This document shows positions 43,426 to 53,687 of a DNA stretch of 64,000 bases, piece after piece (position 1 is the stretch's first letter; every line of letters begins with the position of its first letter). The DNA is from Siphonodentalium dalli. Lineage: Eukaryota > Mollusca > Scaphopoda > Gadilida > Siphonodentaliidae. A program made the position numbers and the translations under genes. Location: NCBI GenBank assembly GCA_032622095.1, contig CP136061.1, positions 6,704,734 through 6,768,733 of the forward strand, written 5' to 3'. The notes beneath the pieces were generated by a model. The model was not told the DNA's origin, searched no databases, and saw only the letters and a list, made by a program, of their open reading frames with translations.

Positions 43426-45170
43426 TTTGGAAACTGATACCGTAATTCGAGATGCTCATTATTTATGGGCATGGCATCCGGCGTTGGGACGCTGTGTATA
43501 AGAAGCCATTGTTGATGGTGTGCATTTGGCTAAGCTGTTATCACACAGTCGTTATTGTGTTGGTGGTTACAAATAATTAGACAATAAACGTGGTGCTAAA
43601 GGATTAACTGATAATGAATGTGCCCAGCCATATTACTAATTCGTGTAACGTGACACACTGTGATGTGCAATCTCGTATGTGTAATACGTAGATGAAGAGT
43701 GCATAACAGGTACAAAAAATAACACCCCACACTAAGTCATTGCCCCCAGTCTGTCTCCACGGGTAAAGTGGAGGTGATACCATTTGAAAAATGCATTATA
43801 TAAAATGTACAATTTCTGTGTCTAAAATATTGCGTTGTTCTATTCCACCCGATAAGATACAATTTATTCTCTTAAAATTAATTTAGAAAATGAAGTGTTC
43901 ATACAGAAATATTGAAAAACGACGTCGTAAACCTAAGTCTACAGAAAATGAAACATCACGCCCACAGAAACTGGCAAGGTAAGAATTTAATATTAAATTG
44001 TGACTATTGGACGTAGTTATTCGGTTTGTATTACCAAGTCACATATTGTCCATTTCTTTTGATACATAATGACATAGATTTATCAAACAACAAATTTCAT
44101 GTAATTGTCGGTAAACTTAAGCAAAGATTACGAAATGAACACGTCGCCGAACTTATAGGCTTTTTAAAGATAACTATTCTATGGAGAAATATCTTATTGG
44201 AACAAAATACTGCCTTACATGGTGTTTTATGCTAATAAATGTTATGTTATGTTAATTGAGATAAACGCACTTTGTTCGTACGATATTCTGAACAAAGTAA
44301 CAATGAACGCTCTTTGTTGATTCATGTGCAAGAAATATTTTTCGAAACAAGAGTGATTTAAACGTTCTTTATTACTTCCATAAAATACGATATATATCCG
44401 TATAGCTCTGCTCTTTTGTTCTAAGGATAGTATTTCATGAATGCGTCGATTACAATTATTCTGCGTATCATATACAATCTACCTTATTCTGAACATATAA
44501 GTATATTATACATGGCGTGTTTGATTGTTGGCGATATTTTATTATTATCTTTGTTGTGAGATTATTCAAGGGTTGCAAGGAATGTCACTCGACTGAGGGT
44601 AGGTTCTTAAAACCACTGGTATGCATGCAGGCGATGATATGTCCTGAATACATATTGTGGAGTATGATACAAGATCTCTACTGCAGTGTCAAATCAAAAT
44701 ATAGAAGTAATTGGTAGCTTGACGGCGGAAAGTTTTTTAAAGGTCCCAATCACAAATAGGCTGTGTAAGCCAAGTGAAAACAGTGGTGGGGTGTACTGCA
44801 AAGGTCCAAAATGTAACTATATTAAAATCACAGCAGAAACACCGTCATCACAGTTAACAAATGGGAGAACATAATCGTAACCTGATGTTGGGCTATTACA
44901 AATTTAGAAAGTAATTTGGATCACTAGCAAAGGGCCAAGAGAAGTTTATAGCCAAAGGGTTCAATTTAGATTTAATAGTATACATGCGTGTTGTAATAGC
45001 AGAATAAAGAAATGTATGCTTAAGTAGTGTGAAAAGATGTGTCTTGTGTTAAAATCAAAATTTTCATCGACGTTATCATCAGTTACATATCTCGGTGACG
45101 AATCCTCTAAGCAAGGAACCGCCGTTTTTTCGGGGCGATATTTTATTATTATCTTTGTTCTCTCTTCGGA
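43426..45170 (+). other. Transposon 5' part with possible leading exons
   Basis: 43891-43980 reads MKCSYRNIEKRRRKPKSTEN on the plus strand and stops at CAAG|GTAAGA, a good donor. It could be a first exon of the transposase. A later frame (44686-44874, 'GGVYCKGPKCNYIKI') follows an AG but does not join in phase. 44517-44570 and 45130-45170 share 'GGCGATATTTTATTATTATC', a local duplication. Confidence 0.4.
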
Positions 45171-47360
45171 ATGGCTGCTGTTGGCCAAATCCCAAAGGAG
45201 ACGCTATATCGGAACAGATTAATATCATCAAAGCAGCACTATTTCCTATCTCGTGGTTATTTCGCAATGAAAGACATCTACGGGCATGGAGAACTTGGAA
45301 ATGGATTTGTTATACTGGACAGTAAAATATTCTTAGAGTCTTCAGAATCGCCAATAACGGTGTTACTCTGTCGAGTGTGTAAACCGGATCAGATTGATCG
45401 AATCAACATTCTAAACGACAATGACGATGGTACCCTCCAGTTCGCACTAAACCAGGAAATAGAGAGCAACGATTCTGACAGTGATGATGAAACTCAAGAT
45501 GAACCAATTCAACTCAACACTAACCCGCTTCATGCTGCAGTCTTTTCTGACAAATCGTATGGAATCGTCACAACCCGCGGAAAAAACTTAAAGTGTATGA
45601 CATGTGAAAGTAAGTCAACTACTTGCGCTCATGTGCGGCGATATAAACAATGGGTTGCTGACAATAACGTGGACATGACGGGTACCGACGATTCTGGATG
45701 TGCCGTAGGATCATTCGACTGTTTCTAAGAACAGCATCCCATATGTTCCACCACAACACATGAAAGAAAAGTTATCAAATTACGAGGACGGTGGTCAGTT
45801 TCCAAAGCACCTGGTTCCCTCTGTTCCGACTGGTGTGAAATGTGAGCACGGAAATTACTTTCGCAATGAGGATCCCGTAACTAACGCGTGGATAGTCGGT
45901 TCTGCCAAAATTCATAAAAGACTCAGAGTGATAGACGGTGTCCGTGTTTATTACCGACCCTCTGACGGAAATTGTGACTGTATATTTTTCTATGATGGGC
46001 AGGAAGATTTATTTAGATAACAAACATATGTTTTATTATGGTTGGCTAATCAGCTTGTTGCATGATACTTGCCACACACATCGGAATCAATAGAAACATG
46101 GGGAATGTCAGGTGTCACAGATTACAACATCCTACGGCGTGCATACAATGCTTTCATCCGACTTCTAGACATCGAATATGAGGAGGCATTTTCTTGTAAA
46201 GCATGCGGACCTGACGTTGACTGTGTGGTAATGGACGCCGTTATGATGGGATGCAGACGAGATCTCGTGACCGAAATACACGACCCACAAACCACAGAGG
46301 GAACACAAATTAAAGGCAGCAGTAGAAAAGACTGCGTCCTCATCACGAATGTCAAGGCTCGTAGACTTCTTACCAAATATGTTCATTTGGAGGGAGGTCG
46401 TTACAAAAAATCTCCACCGACAATGGACGACTGTGAATTTTGCCAATTGTGCAACGAATTGAAATGTTGTAATAGTGTTCAGGTCCTTGTTCGATCAGCT
46501 GGACCACTGTGCCCGCCCCATCTCAGAATTCTACTCTGAGAGTTATCCCGAGGAAGCCCGACATGTGGAATTTTTCAGTTTGGTGGAGATCCCGATATAC
46601 CCGAGACTCTGAAACACATAATCAACGGAAGTGTGAAAGTTGGCGATCCAACTAAGAAAACGTCAATTGGGAGCCGAGTTTCCCGCCAAATATTTGGGAT
46701 GTTATTTCGGACATGATATTATCAGTTGAAAGGACATACGGACATGATATTCCCGCTGAATCGTGTTATCCATCCCCGACACGAAGGCACGAAGAGTTGG
46801 AATTTTTCCCGGCGTTTCCGCTTATTAGAGGGTCCGGACAATATAATGTGGTAACACGAGGCGAGACTGTGACATCTGGATGTAGAAAGCTCACTGAAAG
46901 CCACAACAAACTGACACCAGAACTATTCTCAGTATTCAGCCCACATGGCATTTGTCTTGGATTCCAGGTCATGATGGCATGTGAATCACCTCAGACAGCT
47001 TTAGACATTTCAATGAGAAGGTTTTCAAAAATTCCAAAGACAATCATATACGATAATTGTTGTAAGTTGCATTTATATACCTTGCTCAGAGAGCCGGCAA
47101 GATTTCATCATTGTAGATTTTTTGTCGACCGTCTTCATTTCCGTGGCCATATTGGGTGCTCACTTTGCTACGACATGGAAACATATAAATCTGACACATC
47201 AGTTCGCTCTATCAACAGCCAAGTGGTCGAACGAGCCAACAGCGGACTGAGACGAATACAAACTCAACTAACATATATACCACCTAAAAACTTACACGCA
47301 GCCGTATTTCTTGCGCTTCGAAACAGGAGGAAGGGTGCATCGATAAAAAAGTTACCATAG
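45171..47360 (+). pseudogene. KDZ/Zisupton-like DDE transposase with SWIM-like finger, frameshifted
   Basis: Four overlapping or adjacent frames (45171-45728, 45760-46020, 46069-46539, 46713-47360) read as one protein once shifts near 45720 and 46020 are allowed. The first has a SWIM-like cluster CMTC...CAHV (about 45597-45633). DDE candidates are D in VVMDAVMMG (46234), D in IIYDNCCKL (47052) and E in NSQVVERANSGL (47229). Around them are 'SPHGICLGFQ', 'REPARFHHCRFFVDRLHFRG', 'HIGCS' and 'QLTYIPPKN'. Family knowledge: Kyakuja-Dileera-Zisupton transposases show 'CPHG..yGF', 'YDNAC', 'REP..F....F.VDRFH...H..CS' and 'NSQ..E..NS.L'. Stops and shifts make it inactive as read. Introns could explain some breaks. 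Confidence 0.75.
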
Positions 47361-47364
47361 TAGT

Positions 47365-47735
47365 AGTTCACTCTTGCATATATGTACGTCAGTTGAGTTT
47401 GTATGCGCCTAAGACCGCTATTGACCTGTTCCACCAGCTGCATGGCTGTTTTAACATATGTCTCTATAATAGTGGTGTCAGCTTTGTAAGTTCTCATATC
47501 CTTTTCAAAACGGGCACCGGAAATGCAATCGGTCGACAGAAAACTTTGCATGTTCAAATCTGGCCGAATCAGGTAGCAGTGCGTATAAGTGTAATTTGCA
47601 CGAATTGTCATATATTATCTTTCGTCTCATTTCGTTATCAAAGTGTCTCATTAGGATATCAAGAGCTGTCTGGTGCAATTCATATGACAACATTATTTGA
47701 AATCCCAGGCATATTCCATGCGGACAGAACATCTT
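47365..47735 (-). pseudogene. Inverted partial second copy of the transposase 3' half
   Basis: The minus strand reads 'CPHGICLGFQIMLSYELHQT', 'KIIYDNSCKLHLYALL', 'ARFEHAKFSVDRLHFR', then (other frame) 'EQVNSGLRRIQTQLTYI'. This parallels the plus-strand copy with about 70 percent identity by eye. The two copies face tail to tail with under 100 bp between them. The ends of this copy are worn. Confidence 0.8.
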
Positions 47736-47943
47736 TAATATTCCAGGAGTTGTTAATTTTTGATGAGTATCACATAAAGTGTTTATGGATCTTCTATATA
47801 TAATTATCTTGTGTTATTTAAATAAAATATTATTATCTTTAATATTCCAGGAGTTGTTAATTTTTTATGAGTATCACATATATAATTATCTAGTGTTATT
47901 TAAATAAAATATTATTATTGTAAAATCTTCCGTTGTTTATGGA

Positions 47944-48121
47944 AAAGAGTCTTTTCAAATGACCACGCGCAGGTGACGACCGTTCTCGCACCATTAGGCG
48001 TGTCCCAAACCGGCGGTGCAAACATTATTGTTGGCGAACGCTCATTGGTGCGCCTCGTATTTGGGACACGCCTATTGGTGCTCGACTGGTGGTGATCTGC
48101 GCGTGGTCATTTGAAAAGACT
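47944..48121. repeat. 178-bp palindrome inside the transposon right part
   Basis: Arms AGAGTCTTTTCAAATGACCA / TGGTCATTTGAAAAGACTCT continue as 'CACGCGCAG', 'GGCGTGTCCCAAA' and inverses. It may be a nested MITE or the transposon's own subterminal structure. Confidence 0.82.
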
Positions 48122-48136
48122 CTCTGTCAAAACCAC

Positions 48137-48335
48137 CGCCTGTTTGTACTAATCCCATATACACACTGCGCGTAATTAATTCTTTAATTATATTGATGCC
48201 CCTTTGTGTTACTCAATGCCCTAAGCAGCGTAGCGCCTGTTTGTACTGATCCCCTATACATACTGCGCGTAATTAATCTCTATTCATTGATCGACGCCCC
48301 TTTGTGTTACTCATTGCACTAAGTAGCGTAACGCG
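48137..48335. repeat. Subterminal tandem duplication of the transposon
   Basis: 'GCCTGTTTGTACTRATCCC', 'ACTGCGCGTAATTAAT' and 'GCCCCTTTGTGTTACTCA' occur twice, about 97 bp apart, just inside the right terminal repeat. Confidence 0.8.
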
Positions 48336-48355
48336 TGTTTGAGCCACTTTGGAAT

Positions 48356-48815
48356 AATTACATATATGGATTTCTGGGAACATTTACTGGGCGATTTCAG
48401 GCAACATTACTGGGCGATTTCAGGCAACGTTAGTGGGCGATTACTGGGCGATTTCAGGGAACATTACTGGGAGATTTCAGGCAACGCTAGTGGGCGATTA
48501 CTGGGCGAGATCTGGGAACATTACTGGGCGATTTCAGGGAACATTACTGGGTGATTTCAGGTAACGTTAGTGGGTGATTACTGGGCGATTTCAGGGAACA
48601 TTACTGGGCGATTTCAGGTAACGCTAGTGGATGATTACTGTTCGATTTCAGGGAACATTACGGGGAGATTTCAGGTAACGCTAGTGGGCGATTACTGGGC
48701 GATTTCTGGGAACATTACTGGGCGATTTCAGGGAACATTACTGGGCGATCTCGGGTAACGTTAGTGGGTGATTACTGGGCGATTTTTCAGGGAACATAAC
48801 TGGGCGATTTCAGTG
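48356..48815. repeat. Right part of the split GCGATTTCAGG minisatellite
   Basis: Units ACTGGGCGATTTCAGGGAAC (about 23 bp) alternate with AGTGGGCGATTACTGGGCGA (about 34 bp). Frames of 71 and 62 codons across it are repeat artefacts. Confidence 0.92.
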
Positions 48816-48825
48816 CAAAATATTT

Positions 48826-48973
48826 GAGAAATAAATGGCATACCTCTTGTCCGAATTTGTAGCCTGGAGCCTCTGTTAACTGTATGTTTTGAGAAATTAA
48901 TGGCGTAACTCTTGATCAAGTTTGTAACCTGGTGCCTCTGTTAACTGTATGTTTTGAGAAATTAATGGCGTAC
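48826..48973. repeat. Tandem copies of a TKT donor region
   Basis: A 65-bp unit ('GAGAAATTAATGGCGTACCT', then 'GAGTTTGTAACCYGGAGC') starts at 48826, 48891 and 48956. The third unit is the real exon edge. The first two copies keep the coding bases 'CCAGGCTACAAATTCGG'-like on the minus strand; the first also keeps a GT after them. Confidence 0.85.
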
Positions 48974-49170
48974 CTGTTGACCGAGTTTGTAACCCGGAGC
49001 TTCTGATAACTGTATGTTTGCGAGACTGATAGCGGGTGGAGAGCAAGTTGGACTCGCTGGTTTCATGGTGTGAGGCCCGGGATTGCTAATGAGGGCGGAG
49101 ATAGCTTCAATCGCGTCCTCGGCCTTCACTCCAATCGGTTTTCCATGCCAGTTTTCCATATCTTCTATGC
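48974..49170 (-). CDS. TKT: Transketolase exon with WHGKP and the inter-domain linker
   Basis: An ATTTGCAG acceptor gives (G)IEDMENWHGKPIGVKAED, AIEAISALISNPGPHTMK, 'PPAISLANIQLSEAPGYKLG' and QQ|GTACGC. Family knowledge: the histidine of WHGKP binds the cofactor phosphate side and takes part in catalysis. The variable linker then leads to 'P.YK.GD.IATRKAYG'. Phase 1 in, 0 out. Both edges are bordered by small tandem repeats (65-bp unit at the donor, 26-bp unit at the acceptor). Confidence 0.96.
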
Positions 49171-49174
49171 CTGC

Positions 49175-49250
49175 AAATACAAGTACATAGCAATGTTATT
49201 AAATACAAGTACATAGCAATGTTATTAAATACAAGTACATAGCAATGTTA
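49175..49250. repeat. 26-bp tandem repeat forming the acceptor region
   Basis: 'AAATACAAGTACATAGCAAT' + 'GTTATT' three times, beginning 4-5 nt from the acceptor AG on the TKT strand. It replaces a normal pyrimidine tract by repeated TTGTATTT pieces. Confidence 0.85.
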
Positions 49251-49904
49251 TTAGTTGGTTTATGAACAGCAGGGAAAATATATCTTGATGAAGGAGTGAA
49301 ATTTTTTTTGTTTAAACCCAGGCACTTCCTGACATACTGATTGGCCATTATTCCACATGCCAGTTATAGAGGATTTACACCAGCTTACAGCGGAATTTAC
49401 AAAACGAGGTCCAGTAAATTAGGTCTGGACCGAGCCTTTGGCAAGGTCCAGACCTAATTTACTGTATGAGTTTTGTAAATTCCGCTATAAACTGGCGACG
49501 AGTTGTGGATTCTATTTATTACATGATCCAAAACCTCGACAAAACATACTTAAATCAACAGATGGGACGCGAAACTAACATCGGCTTCCATAAGGCATGC
49601 GATGACGTTGTTTGCCCGCGTAAAGAAATAGTCCCAGATAAATAAAGACTCTTTGTTGTATTTAATGGCATATATTTAATGACATAACTTTTCAAACTTT
49701 TCATGCATTATTTTTTTGTTGAAAAAATATTGGAAGCCATAGCATATTGAGACGTAGCGTACAGAATGTAAACAGACGACAAAGCGGAAGTCAAAGGTCA
49801 CCTGGCACTATTTCCTGTTATTAAAGGAATGTTTAACACATTAAGAGCCAACTACAAGTTATCTCATACTTTTTGCATGTAATTGAAAGGGAGTCGGCAC
49901 TTAA
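49251..49904. repeat. Intron with one long palindrome
   Basis: 49381-49490: arms 'AGCGGAATTTACAAAACGAG' and 'TGTAAATTCCGCT', with inner 'CAGTAAATTAGGTCTGGACC' and its inverse. The remainder shows nothing recognisable. Confidence 0.75.
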
Positions 49905-50363
49905 CCCTTTACCCAACAGAACGGCCCTGTGCCAATGCATTCTCTTATATATGCGAGTCGACCATAGGTCGCCTCGCATATATAAGAGAATGCATTGGCT
50001 TAACACATATTAAAAATGATAAAATTGTCAAAGAATGTAGAAAAATATTATAAAAAATGTTAAAAAATGTAAGAAAAAATTCTAAAATTGTTAAAGAATG
50101 TAAGAAAAAATAGTAAAAAGTGTTAAAAAAAAGATTTTTTTTTAGGCCAATGCATTCTCTTATATATGCGAGGCGACCTATGGTCGACTCGCATATATAA
50201 GAGAATGCATTGGCACAGGGCATAACAGTAGCCATCACAATGTGGTCAATGAACCGGTTCCAATGATATCCATATTTATATGGTGTTATTGAGACAGACC
50301 GAAGATATTTTAGGCTGTTGAAGCTTTATTTGGGCGTTTTTGGCCGCTTTGTTGGGTAAAGGG
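49905..50363. mobile_element. TTAA-2 MITE, long version
   Basis: CCCTTTACCCAACAG / GTTGGGTAAAGGG with TTAA on both sides, two hairpin modules and a longer AT-rich middle. It serves as the uninterrupted reference for 37453-39106. Confidence 0.9.
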
Positions 50364-50417
50364 TTAAACGTATTAATATCACAATTTATAGAATGGGTTT
50401 ATAATTATAGAATGGAA

Positions 50418-51027
50418 CAAGTGCACCGCTAGGCGGAGGGTAACGCCCCCGACTGTACAATCAGAGAAACTTTCTGGTTAAGCGCTATAAAAATGCCACA
50501 TGTTGTTCTATATTAGCTTCAAATTTGGTCTGGTGCCACAAAAATAGAAGGAAAACTGAATTTTCTAAAAAAAAACTGAATTTTTTAAGTCGAAAAAGGG
50601 TCATAACTCTCACAAAAATTATCCGATTGAACCGAAATTTTACCTTGACCTGTATTGCGATATTGGTAATACACAAAAAAACGGGTTTTGCAAATAAACA
50701 ATCCAAAATCAAGTTATCATCTGGAAACCAAAAAAAGTAGCAGAAAACCTGAATTTTCTAAGTCCAAAAAGGGGCGTAACTCTGGAAAAAATGGGCGGAC
50801 GAAACCGCAGTTATGGGGACATCTTGTCCCCCCGGCTGGTCTATTGGCATACCAAAGATCAACTGAATTGAATTAGCGAAACCAAAGTTATGAGTTGAAA
50901 TGTTCGTACGGACGGAAGGACGGACGGAAGGACGGATGGACGGACGGAAGGACGGACGGAAGGACGGACGGACGGAGGGCTCCACTATATACCCCCAAAT
51001 CTCCATCGGAGATCGGGGGCATAATAA
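50418..51027. mobile_element. HP-i hairpin-tailed repeat
   Basis: Same start (CAAGTGCACCGCT) and end hairpin (CCCCCAAATCTCC...) as 28939-29391, with one more 'GGGTCATAACTCTC' module. The ACGG/AAGG tract gives spurious 'RPSVRPSVRPS' frames on the minus strand. Confidence 0.87.
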
Positions 51028-51064
51028 GGGTAGAATCATGTAATAAATCCTGATCTTCTATGCT

Positions 51065-51262
51065 GCCTGAATTACAAGCAAGGACAAGGCTGCAAATAAT
51101 GTGTCGGTCATCTGCCTGAATTACAAGCAAGGACAAGGCTGCAAACAATGTGTCGGTCATCTGCCTGAATTACAAGCAAGGACAAGGCTGCAAACAATGT
51201 GTCGGTCATCTGCCTGAATTACAAGCAAGGACAAGGCTGCAAATAATGTGTCGGTCATCTGC
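51065..51262. repeat. 49-bp tandem repeat, four units
   Basis: 'GCCTGAATTACAAGCAAGGA' + 'CAAGGCTGCAAA' + 'TAATGTGTCGGTCATCT', ending in a piece of hAT-D ('GCAGAATGAGGTCACC'). Confidence 0.88.
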
Positions 51263-51520
51263 AGAATGAGGTCACCAAAAAATAGTTATTAAAAACTCAG
51301 GTACTTCTTGACATACAGATTTTGTTCTAATACCAATAAATAAATATTGCGTAAATAGTATGTTATTGTCAAGTTCGTACATTATGCAAACAATAGCCAA
51401 ATTCTGTCACAGTGCAGTATGTAGAGTGTATGTGATAACAAAACACTCAACACTGGGGCGATCCCACTAAGTTAACTTTGGTTAAAACAGCCACCAAGTT
51501 ATTTACAACATACCGATATG
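51263..51520. other. Gap, nothing recognised
   Basis: Intronic, AT-rich. Its end ('ATTTACAACATACCGATAT', about 51500) is repeated right of the next element. Confidence 0.5.
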
Positions 51521-51733
51521 CAGTAATGCTCTAATTAATCGACATCTTAACCACAGCAGAATTATGGGTAACTTTTCAGGATTTAGTCGGAAATATGGCT
51601 TGTTGCCATTCATCGGAAAGCTCTCGGCAAGAGCTTTCCGATGAATGGCAACAAGCCATATTTCCGACTAAATCCTGAAAAGTTACCCATAATTCTGCTG
51701 TGTTTAAGGAGTCGATTACTTAGGGCATTACTG
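51521..51733. mobile_element. TA-1 MITE with a 20-bp flank duplication
   Basis: Full-length palindrome. The flank TATTTACAACATACCGATAT occurs on both sides (51501-51520, 51734-51753), much longer than the expected TA. Confidence 0.88.
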
Positions 51734-52925
51734 TATTTACAACATACCGATATAGCGCTGGCTAATCATGGGCAAAACAAACAAAATTAAGGTTTTCCCA
51801 TTTTAGTTTAAAAAAAATTCTGGCTAATTAAATTGGTTTCGCCTAATCACCAATAATAATAAAGTTCATTTGCCAAACCCATAGAGAGCCCCACATAAAC
51901 TGGAGCAGACGACACTGTAGTGCATGCTCCCCTCTGTAAGGCTCCAGGCCCGAGAATAAGGTGCCTGTCATTTGCAGAATGAGGTCCCAGAGGGTGAATT
52001 TAGTGACGCTGTCCCACATAGCAGGCTAACATCACTAAATTCACCCTCTGGGGACCTCATTCGATTTAGGCCTCATAGTTTCTTTATTATCAAATTTCTA
52101 TAGAAACTTCTTCACATAGATTCTATTTCTTTTTTAGTTTAGTTTCCCAATATTGGCAGACGACACATTGCATAATCGAGGTTCCCAATGGGTGTATATC
52201 ACGATATTGACCATTTGGGAACTTCAATCTGAGTCTACGTCTCCCATAGCAGATGAGGCCATGCAGAATGAGGATAGCATCACTAAATTCACCCTCTGGG
52301 GACCTCATTCTGCAAACGATAGGCACACTCAACTCAGGCTTGCGGAGATATAAGCCAGGATATGTTAACAATTCTCTAAAACAGCTTGGGATATCAGTTG
52401 GTTTGATGCTGTTTTGGACAGAGTTACCCTTCTTATAACAGACTTTATGCCCAGAATCACGAGCAGGAGTTATCTCCCTTGTATGTCTTCAGATTAGGTG
52501 GTCAAATGGATGTTTTGCATATATGAACTTAGAGGGCAGCCATTCCCAAGAATGATAAAATCGAACATGCGTCTATCAGATGTCTGTTGAATGTCAAAGT
52601 ATCGCGATATATAAGTAAACAATGCCTTGTTTTCCAGATAATTACGATTTTTCGCACTATCAGAAAATGTATGTAAACAATATATTAAACGATTTTTTAT
52701 CATGGTAAATGATATCAATATGAAGACAAATTAATCACAGACATGTCAAATGTCAAATGATTAATCGCATTCAGGTGATGATTTGGTGACGATCGGATGC
52801 GGGATTTAGTCATGCAAAGAGTAAACTCAAAGATGGCTGCCAGTGGCCATGTTTTTCATGGAAAATTGTTCAAATGTCTAAATGTAGTGTGCCTATTCAA
52901 TGAAAGTCTGTTACAGAAGAGTAAA
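51734..52925. mobile_element. TTAA-4 fragment, hAT-D copy, and an HP-v fragment
   Basis: 51881-51948 is a TTAA-4 piece. 51949-52347 is hAT-D with both hairpin modules and the ends 'GGCCCGAGAATAAGGTGCCT' / 'GGCACACTCAACTCAGGCTT'. 52773-52870 is a worn HP-v fragment ('AAAGATGGCTGCCAGTGGCC'). No exon seen. Confidence 0.72.
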
Positions 52926-53540
52926 TGGGCGGGACTCAGTCCAGGATAGATGGGCGGGACTCAGTCCAGGATAGATGAAGAGTAAATGGGCGGGACTCAG
53001 TCCAGGATAGATGGGCGGGACTCGGTCCAGGATAGATGAAGAGTAAATGGGCGGGACTCAGTCCAGGATAGATGAAGAGTAAATGGGCGGGACTCAGTCC
53101 AGGATAGATGGGCGGGACTCAGTCCAGGATAGATGAAGAGTAAATGGGCGGGACTCAGTCCAGGATAGATGAAGAGTAAATGGGCGGGACTCAGTCCAGG
53201 ATAGATGGGCGGGACTCAGTCCAGGATAGATGGGCGGGACTCAGTCCAGGATAGATGGGCGGGACTCAGTCCAGGATAAATGGGCGGGACTCAGTCCAGG
53301 ATAGATGAAGAGTAAATGGGCGGGACTCAGTCCAGGATAGATGGGCGGGACTCAGTCCAGGATAGATGAAGAGTAAATGGGCGGGACTCAGTCCAGGATA
53401 GATGGGCGGGACTCAGTCCAGGATAGATGAAGAGTAAATGGGCGGGACTCAGTCCAGGATAGATGAAGAGTAAATGGGCGGGACTCAGTCCAGGATAGAT
53501 GAAGAGTAAATGGGCGGGACTCAGTCCAGGATAGATGAAG
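52926..53540. repeat. Two-block minisatellite beside a TKT donor
   Basis: Block A is ATGGGCGGGACTCAGTCCAG + GATAG (25 bp) and block B is ATGAAGAGTAA (11 bp). They combine irregularly as AB or A alone. The array stops about 20 bp from the exon at 53560 (donor side). Confidence 0.95.
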
Positions 53541-53559
53541 ACAATTCTCCTTTATATAC

Positions 53560-53687
53560 CTGGTATTCCTCTCCCCTTATATGTTTTTGCTATGATACAT
53601 GTTGGCATTTCTTTCACCGTAGTAGCATCATGGAAAGCCTTGGCTAACGCCTCTACATCATGTCCATCAACAACAACAGTATGCCAT
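53560..53687 (-). CDS. TKT: Transketolase exon: end of the PP domain
   Basis: A TGTGAATTTTCAG acceptor; the first A completes G (GG|A), then [42 protein letters not shown] and G|GTATAT. Family knowledge: 'GWHAIIVDGHSVEEL..AF' and 'IIAKTFKGRGI' are typical of animal transketolase between the cofactor-binding domain and WHGKP. Phase 2 in, 1 out, matching both neighbours. A minisatellite begins 20 nt into the following intron. Confidence 0.95.

Larger units (their letters stand above)
42414..48349. mobile_element. Degenerate 5.9-kb DNA transposon (KDZ/Zisupton-like) with terminal inverted repeats
   Basis: The left end, from about TATGTAAATTTCCCAAAAG through GCGTTACGCGCCTTGTGTAC, is mirrored at the right end. 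The inverse of the right end reads TATGTAATTATTCCAAAGTG, later GCGTTACGCTACTTAGTGC. Similarity extends about 60 bp. It carries a plus-strand transposase (45171-47360), a divergent minus-strand frame (42748-43425), palindromes (42608-42702, 47944-48121) and a subterminal tandem repeat (48137-48335). The target duplication could not be fixed. It occupies most of the TKT intron between 42248 and 48973. Confidence 0.78.

Noticed and set aside
48339-48758. Open frames 'GDYWAISGNITGRFQ' type
   Set aside because: Translation of the GCGATTTCAGG minisatellite.
42283-48815. Treating the repeated GCGATTTCAGG blocks as a CRISPR-like array
   Set aside because: Spacing is irregular, there are no unique spacers, and the context is a eukaryotic intron. 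It is a minisatellite.
50758-51160. Ser/Arg/Pro-rich 'RPSVRPSVRPS' proteins (also at 29076, 38437 and 41418)
   Set aside because: They are translations of ACGG-type microsatellites in hairpin-tailed repeats.
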